A DNA stretch of 10,208 nucleotides from contig JAJZWW010000086.1 of assembly GCA_021846485.1 (NCBI GenBank), forward strand, positions 1 to 10,208, given 5' to 3'. Positions 5,938 through 10,208 of the stretch are shown piece by piece (position 1 is the first letter of the stretch; every line of letters begins with the position of its first letter). Source of the DNA: Actinomycetes bacterium. Its GTDB lineage: Bacteria; Actinomycetota; Acidimicrobiia; Acidimicrobiales; Palsa-688. The position numbers and the translations under genes were made by a program. The notes under the pieces are model-generated. The model was not told the origin of the DNA. It saw only the letters and a program-made list of their open reading frames with translations, and searched no databases.

Positions 5938-6970
5938 CCCCTCGGAGCTCGCCGCGACCGCCGGGTGGATCGCCTCGGTGCAGCTTCCCGACGGGATGAT
6001 CCCCTGGTACCCGGGCGGTCACGCCGACCCCTGGAACCACGTCGAGGCGGCCATGGCGCTGTTGGTGGGCGGGCGGCGGGGGGAGGCCGAGGCGGCCTTG
6101 TCGTGGCTCGCCGGCCAGCAGCTCGCCGACGGGAGCTGGTGCTCGTACTACCTGGCCGACGGGGTCGAGGACCCCCGGCGGGACCTCAACGCATGCGCCT
6201 ACCTGGCCGCCGGGGCGTGGCTGCACCACCTGGCGACCGGCGACGAGAGGGTGTCGCGCGAGCTGTGGCCGGTGCTGGAGGCCGCGGTGGGCTTCGTCCT
6301 CGAGCTGCAACAACCCGGCGGGGAGGTGCTCTGGTGCCGGGACGCGGACGGCACCCCGGGCTCGTTCGCCCTCCTCAGTGGCTCGTCGTCGGTGCTCCAC
6401 AGCCTCAGGTGCGCGCTGGCGGTCGCCGGTCGCCTCGGGGAGGAGCGCCCCGACTGGGAGCTGGCCGCGGGCCGCCTGGCTCACGCCGTCGCCCACCGCC
6501 CGGAGCGCTTCGAGCCGAAGGACCGCTGGGCGATGGACTGGTACTACCCGGTGCTCTGCGGGGCGGTGGCCGGGGAGGCGGGCCGGGAACGCCTGGAGTC
6601 GCGCTGGGCCGACTTCGTCGAGCCGGGTCTCGGGGTGCGCTGCGTGCGCGACAGCCGGTGGGTGACCGCGGCGGAGACCGCCGAGTGCGCCCTGGCCCTC
6701 CACGTGGTCGGGAGGACCGGGGAGGCAGCCCGGCTGCTCGGCTGGACCCGGCACCTCCGCGAAGTCGACGGGTCCTACGCGACCGGTTGCGTGCACCCCG
6801 AGTGCATCCGCTTCCCGGGCGGGGAGCGCTCGACGTACTCAGCGGCGGCGGTGCTGCTCGCCTCTGATGCACTGCGGGGCGGGCCGGCCGCCGACCTGTT
6901 CGGGGCGGGGACGCGGCCGCTACCGGAGGTGGTGCCCTTCGTGGACCCGGAGGGGGCGGCGGAACGCTAG
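5921..6970 (+). CDS. Alpha/alpha-toroid protein, 'prenyltransferase/squalene cyclase-like'
   Basis: A 349-residue protein that resembles the terpenoid cyclase/prenyltransferase alpha-alpha toroid superfamily. Helical-pair repeats each carry a Gln/Asp-Gly turn: WIASVQLPDGMIPWYPGG, WLAGQQLADGSWCSYYL, FVLELQQPGGEVLW and LREVDGSYATGCVHPE. DPWNHVEAAMAL near the N-terminus and the Trp/Tyr-rich MDWYYPVLCGAV block suggest a conserved pocket. There is no class II cyclase DxDD, nor an obvious prenyl-diphosphate site, so the name should not be read as an activity; a sugar- or lipid-binding or lyase-like role is possible. The start is TTG 5921 with GGAGG 5 nt upstream; the next in-frame GTG (5978) and ATG (5996) cut into conserved sequence. 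The first few residues come from the inverted repeat. The gene follows the GT4 and methyltransferase genes and shares CTAG with the hemY stop. Confidence 0.8.
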   Translation: MRQLLSPSELAATAGWIASVQLPDGMIPWYPGGHADPWNHVEAAMALLVGGRRGEAEAALSWLAGQQLADGSWCSYYLADGVEDPRRDLNACAYLAAGAWLHHLATGDERVSRELWPVLEAAVGFVLELQQPGGEVLWCRDADGTPGSFALLSGSSSVLHSLRCALAVAGRLGEERPDWELAAGRLAHAVAHRPERFEPKDRWAMDWYYPVLCGAVAGEAGRERLESRWADFVEPGLGVRCVRDSRWVTAAETAECALALHVVGRTGEAARLLGWTRHLREVDGSYATGCVHPECIRFPGGERSTYSAAAVLLASDALRGGPAADLFGAGTRPLPEVVPFVDPEGAAER

Positions 6971-8316
6971 CTGGAGGGGAGCAGCTCGGCGGCCGCCGCC
7001 CGGCCGGAGGCGATGCAGGCCGGGACGCCGACGCCGTCGTAGCCGGATCCCGCGAGGGCGACCGCCGGCGCCCTCCGGTGCAGCTCCGCCCGGATCCCCG
7101 CGACCAGGCCGAGGTGACCTACGGAGTAGCGGGGAAAGACCTCGCGCCACCGGCTGACCCGGGCGGCGCAGGGTTCACCCCGGGCGCCGAGGGCCTGCCG
7201 CAGCTCGGCGGCAACCCGGTCCACGAGGGCTTCGTCGGGGAGCTCTGCGGCCCGCCGGTCGCCGTGACGGCCGACCGACACCCTGAGCACCACCCTCCCG
7301 GGCAGGGACCATCGCGGCCACTTGTGCGAGCCGAACGAGCACGCGGTCACCAGGCGTCCCTCGCCCGGCGGCACGAGGAAGCCGTTGACCCCGTCGGGCA
7401 GCGCGGCGCGCGCCGCGTCCCACACCAGGGTCACGAGGTCGACCGAGGTGGTGGTGATCCCGGCCAGTCCCGGCGGGGCGGCCGGGCCGAGCAGTCCGGC
7501 GGCCGTGGCCGCCGGAACGGCCAGGACCGCCGCGTCGAACGAGCCGACCCCGGCAACCTCCACCGCCGACCCCCGGCAGGTGAGCCCGGTGGCGGCCACC
7601 GGCTCGAAGCCAACCCCCCTGGCGGTCAGCTCGGCGACCAGGCGCTCGACGACCCTCCCGAGTCCCGTCGCCGGGGCGAGGAACAGCGGCCCGCCGCCCG
7701 CGGGACCGTCGCCCGGCCCTGGTCGCCGTCGGAGGGCTCGCAGCAGGCTGCGCTTCCGCCGGGCGGCGGCGAGCAGCTGGGGGGCGGTCGCCGCGGCCGA
7801 CAGGCCCTCGATCCGGGAGGCGTGGATGCTCCCGAGGAGGGGCTCCACCAGCCGGGTGGCCACCTCCCGGCCGAAGCGGGCGGTCACCAGCTCGCCGACG
7901 CCGACGTCCTCGCCGACCGGGGTCCGGGGGGTCACCAGGTCCAGCCCAGCGCGCGCCACCCCCGCCGGTGACAGCAACCCGCTGCGCAACACCGGGCCGA
8001 GCCGACCGGGCACCCCGAGCACCAACCCGTCGGGCAGCGCGCGGAGCCTCCTCCCCGACCAGACCAGGGTACGTCCGGGCGCCGGCGCCACCAGCTCGCC
8101 GGCGATCCCCAGCTCCTCGCAGAGCTGCAGCGCCGCGGGGGTCCGGGTCAGGAATGCGTCGGGGCCCTCGTCGACGGCGATCCCCTCCAGCTGCGCGGTC
8201 CGGACGCATCCGCCGAGGATGCCCGGCTCGACGACGGTCACCTCTGTTGCCGAGGAGCGCAGCTCCCATGCCGCCGCCAGGCCGGCGATCCCGCCTCCGA
8301 CCACCGCCACTCTCAC
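6967..8316 (-). CDS. hemY: Protoporphyrinogen/coproporphyrinogen oxidase (HemY/CgoX)
   Basis: An FAD-dependent oxidase of 449 residues, the normal length. The FAD site VRVAVVGGGIAGLAAAWEL is at the N-terminus (GGGIAG 7-12), followed by VTVVEPGILGGCVRT. The family block GIAVDEGPDAFLTRTPAALQLCEELGI follows, then LVEPLLGSIHAS in the middle. The C-terminal FAD motif is ALAGSGYDGVGVPACIASG. In Actinomycetota this enzyme oxidises coproporphyrinogen III to coproporphyrin III in the coproporphyrin-dependent haem route; that assignment rests on the phylum and is inferred. Start GTG 8316 overlaps the hemE stop as GTGA, so translation is coupled; upstream in-frame sequence is hemE shadow. The next enzymes of the pathway (hemH, hemQ) do not follow here, because the convergent toroid gene begins at once and the two stop codons share CTAG. 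Confidence 0.92.
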   Translation of the reverse strand: MRVAVVGGGIAGLAAAWELRSSATEVTVVEPGILGGCVRTAQLEGIAVDEGPDAFLTRTPAALQLCEELGIAGELVAPAPGRTLVWSGRRLRALPDGLVLGVPGRLGPVLRSGLLSPAGVARAGLDLVTPRTPVGEDVGVGELVTARFGREVATRLVEPLLGSIHASRIEGLSAAATAPQLLAAARRKRSLLRALRRRPGPGDGPAGGGPLFLAPATGLGRVVERLVAELTARGVGFEPVAATGLTCRGSAVEVAGVGSFDAAVLAVPAATAAGLLGPAAPPGLAGITTTSVDLVTLVWDAARAALPDGVNGFLVPPGEGRLVTACSFGSHKWPRWSLPGRVVLRVSVGRHGDRRAAELPDEALVDRVAAELRQALGARGEPCAARVSRWREVFPRYSVGHLGLVAGIRAELHRRAPAVALAGSGYDGVGVPACIASGRAAAAELLPSS

Positions 8317-9353
8317 CGACGGCCCCGGGAGGTCTCCTCGTGGACCAGCTCGACCAGGCGCTCGAGCACCGCCGGGTCGGTTTCGGGCAGGACCCCGTGC
8401 CCGAGGTTGAACACGTGACCCGAGGTCCCTCCCGCCTGGGCCAGGACGGCGCGGGCTCTCTCGGCGGTGGGCCCCCATCCCGCGACGCACACCGCCGGGT
8501 CGAGGTTGCCCTGGAGCGCTGGTCCCGGGCCGACGCGGCGGCGGGCCACGTCGAGCGGCACCCTCCAGTCGACCCCGACAACGTCTGCTCCGGCGTCGGC
8601 GAAGTCAGCGAGCAGCTCGCCGGTGCCGACCCCGAACAGGATCCGGGGCACGCCGGACCCGGCCATCTCGGTAAGGATCCGGCGGGTCGCGGGCAGCACG
8701 AACCGCCGGTAGGTGTCCGGGTCGAGGGTGCCCGCCCAGCTGTCGAAGATCTGCACCGCGGAGGCGCCGGCGGCCACCTGGGCTCGCAGCGAGGCGACGG
8801 CGATCGACGCCAAGCGGTCGAGAAGGGCGTGCCAGGTGGCCGGGTCGGTGAGCATCAGTGCCTTGGTGCGCAGGTAGTCGCGCGATGGCCGTCCTTCCAC
8901 CAGGTAGCTGGCCACGGTGAACGGCGCGCCGGCGAAGCCGATGAGGGGCACGTCGAGCTCGCCGGCGAGGATCCGGACGGTCTCGGCCACCCAGGGCAGG
9001 TCCAGGTCGGGCTCGAGATCGCGTAGCCGGGCGAGGTCGCCTCGAGAGCTGAACGGCCGTTCGACCACCGGGCCCACGCCGGGGGTGACATCCACGCCGA
9101 AGCCGACGGCGGCCACCGGCGCCACTATGTCCGAGTAGAGGATCGCCGCGTCGACGCCGTAGCGGCGCACGGGCTGAAGGGTGATCTCGGCTGCCAGCTC
9201 AGGGTGGCGGAGCACTTCCAGGATGCTGCCCTCCCGGCGCAGGGCCCGGTACTCCGGCAGGGATCGGCCCGCCTGGCGCATGTACCACACCGGGGTCCAG
9301 GGCACCGGCCGGCTCCTGCAGGCGTCGAGGAACACCTGCGCCCGATCGCTCAC
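8313..9353 (-). CDS. hemE: Uroporphyrinogen decarboxylase
   Basis: HemE removes four acetate carboxyls from uroporphyrinogen III to give coproporphyrinogen III in the cytoplasm. At 346 residues it is full length. All signatures are present: PVWYMRQAGRSLPEYR (21-36, substrate-binding Arg26 and Arg30), ILYSDIVAP with the catalytic Asp75, GFAGAPFTVASYLVEG with the active-site Tyr, IFDSWAG, LQGNLDP and FNLGHGVLPETDP with the conserved His. The start is GTG 9353. No Shine-Dalgarno precedes it, but a TACGGT -10 lies exactly 6 nt upstream, which suggests a leaderless mRNA. The next gene, hemY, uses its product and overlaps it by 4 nt. Divergent from it, 154 bp away, is a helD-like gene. Confidence 0.97.
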   Translation of the reverse strand: MSDRAQVFLDACRSRPVPWTPVWYMRQAGRSLPEYRALRREGSILEVLRHPELAAEITLQPVRRYGVDAAILYSDIVAPVAAVGFGVDVTPGVGPVVERPFSSRGDLARLRDLEPDLDLPWVAETVRILAGELDVPLIGFAGAPFTVASYLVEGRPSRDYLRTKALMLTDPATWHALLDRLASIAVASLRAQVAAGASAVQIFDSWAGTLDPDTYRRFVLPATRRILTEMAGSGVPRILFGVGTGELLADFADAGADVVGVDWRVPLDVARRRVGPGPALQGNLDPAVCVAGWGPTAERARAVLAQAGGTSGHVFNLGHGVLPETDPAVLERLVELVHEETSRGRR

Positions 9354-9359
9354 CGTCTC

Positions 9360-9365
9360 ACCGTA
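9360..9365 (-). promoter_or_regulatory. Candidate -10 element for a leaderless hemE-hemY transcript
   Basis: On the minus strand TACGGT (9365-9360) is followed by GAGACG and then the hemE GTG. TAnnnT with a 6-nt gap places the transcript start on the start codon itself. A clear -35 is not visible. Confidence 0.45.
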
Positions 9366-9495
9366 TCCCCGGCCACGTGGTCGTCCCCGGGGCCGGCGCG
9401 CTCGGCCTCGGGGATGGGGGAGCGGGGGGAAGGTGTGCCCACGGGACGCGAGTCTCGGCGGTCGCCGCGGGCGACGCCGGGACCGGAGGCTTGCA

Positions 9496-9501
9496 TACCA
9501 C
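9496..9501 (+). promoter_or_regulatory. Weak candidate -10 element for helD
   Basis: TACCAC is followed by CCGGGG and then ATG 9508, the same 6-nt gap as at hemE. The last base is C, where the motif expects its most conserved T, so this is weak. The rest of the 154-bp gap between hemE and helD shows no repeat or hairpin that stands out. Confidence 0.2.
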
Positions 9502-9507
9502 CCGGGG

Positions 9508-10208
9508 ATGACGCAACCTGTCTTGTTCCCTATGCCCCACCCCGACGTAGCGGCCGAGCAGGCCCACGTGGACCACGCCTACCGCCGTCTGGAGGAGATG
9601 CGCACCGCCGTCGCGGGAAGGCTGAGAGAGGCCTTCGGGGAGCGGGGCGGGACGTTCCAGGCGCTCACCGAACGCGACATCCGGGTGCGCACCGGTCTCG
9701 GTCGCCTGGAGCAGTTGCAGATCGGCGGCGAGGCGTTGGTGTTCGGGCGGATCGACCGGAGGGGGGAGCGCCCGGAGGTGGACGAGGACTTTCACGTGGG
9801 GCGCCTGGCGATCTCCGACGAGCACCAGGAGCCGCTCGTGGTCGACTGGCGGGCGCCGGTCGCCGAGCCGTTCTACCGGGCGACCGGCGCCCACCCGATG
9901 GGCCTGTCCCGCCGGCGCCACTTCCTCACCGAGGGTCGGAGGGTGGTCGACTTGGAGGACGAGGCGTTCGGGGTCGAAGGTCACGACGACGGCGTCGGCC
10001 TCGGCCTGTCCGGCTCCCAGGTGCTGCTCTCGGTGCTGCAGCGCTCTCGCACCGGGCGCATGCGGGACATCGTCGCCACCGTCCAGCGCGAGCAGGACGA
10101 GATCGTCCGGAGCCCCCTCGGCGGGATCCTCGTGGTGCAGGGAGGTCCGGGTACCGGGAAGACGGCGGTCGCTTTGCACCGGGCCGCCTACCTGCTCTAC
10201 ACCCACCG
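9508..10208 (+). CDS. helD: HelD/HelR-type RNA polymerase-recycling ATPase, N-terminal part (cut by window edge)
   Basis: The first 233 codons of a superfamily 1 helicase-like ATPase. HelD proteins bind stalled RNA polymerase and use ATP to release it from DNA or inhibitors. The N-terminus AEQAHVDHAYRRLEEMR begins the long coiled-coil arm. FHVGRLAISDEHQEPLVVDW followed by RAPVAEPFYRAT is the diagnostic HelD block. GRMRDIVATVQREQDEIVRSPLGG leads into Walker A GGPGTGKT (212-219), and YLLYTH follows at the edge. The Walker B motif and the second ATPase half lie beyond the window. ATG 9508 is the likely start; ATG 9532 is a possible alternative, and neither has a strong Shine-Dalgarno. It is distinguished from UvrD/Rep by the conserved N-terminal arm and the VDWRAPVAEPFY block. 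Some members confer rifamycin tolerance; nothing here shows which type this is. Confidence 0.9.
   Translation, partial: MTQPVLFPMPHPDVAAEQAHVDHAYRRLEEMRTAVAGRLREAFGERGGTFQALTERDIRVRTGLGRLEQLQIGGEALVFGRIDRRGERPEVDEDFHVGRLAISDEHQEPLVVDWRAPVAEPFYRATGAHPMGLSRRRHFLTEGRRVVDLEDEAFGVEGHDDGVGLGLSGSQVLLSVLQRSRTGRMRDIVATVQREQDEIVRSPLGGILVVQGGPGTGKTAVALHRAAYLLYTH

Noticed and set aside
9358..10206. A 282-codon minus-strand frame at the right edge
   Set aside because: It lies wholly antisense to the helD-like coding sequence, whose protein matches the family throughout.
1..10208. CRISPR arrays, tRNA/rRNA genes, transposase genes, or prophage genes
   Set aside because: No spaced direct repeats of CRISPR type, no tRNA-like cloverleaf, and no transposase, integrase or phage protein were found on either strand.

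Overview
The window is very GC-rich, densely coded bacterial DNA. Four things suggest a high-GC Actinomycetota, possibly an Acidimicrobiia-like lineage: the codon usage, GTG/TTG starts, an adjacent hemE-hemY pair, and an actinobacterial-style HelD. The phylum is inferred from gene content and style; no rRNA or marker gene confirms it.

Layout, left to right. Positions 1-96 hold only GC-rich low-complexity sequence and a candidate promoter. Positions 142-1412 encode a citrate synthase whose frame is broken by one missing base at 393/394. A 15-bp tandem repeat and a GC hairpin follow. Positions 1534-2684 hold a GtrA-like membrane protein and a class I SAM methyltransferase on the plus strand. 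A family 2 glycosyltransferase (3652-2591) faces them from the minus strand and overlaps the methyltransferase end. A divergent 74-bp gap leads to a plus-strand run of family 4 glycosyltransferase (3727-5070), a second class I methyltransferase (5064-5795) and an alpha/alpha-toroid 'prenyltransferase-like' protein (5921-6970). On the minus strand, hemE (9353-8313) and hemY (8316-6967) form a coupled haem operon; hemY and the toroid gene share a CTAG at their stops. Divergent from hemE, the first 233 codons of a HelD-type RNA polymerase-recycling ATPase run off the right edge.

The central block (two glycosyltransferases, a GtrA flippase-like protein, two methyltransferases and a toroid protein) looks like a glycolipid or cell-surface glycan pathway built on a lipid-linked sugar. 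Its product cannot be read from sequence. The flanking genes are housekeeping: TCA cycle, haem, and transcription recycling.

The least ordinary feature is a roughly 140-bp nested inverted repeat (5798-5937) between the second methyltransferase and the toroid gene. It is flanked by CTGAG direct repeats and holds the toroid gene's Shine-Dalgarno sequence and TTG start. A shorter degenerate relative lies at 2681-2728, just after the first methyltransferase, where it supplies part of the C-terminal tail of the facing glycosyltransferase. This suggests a dispersed palindromic (MITE/REP-like) family that shapes gene ends and starts in this genome.
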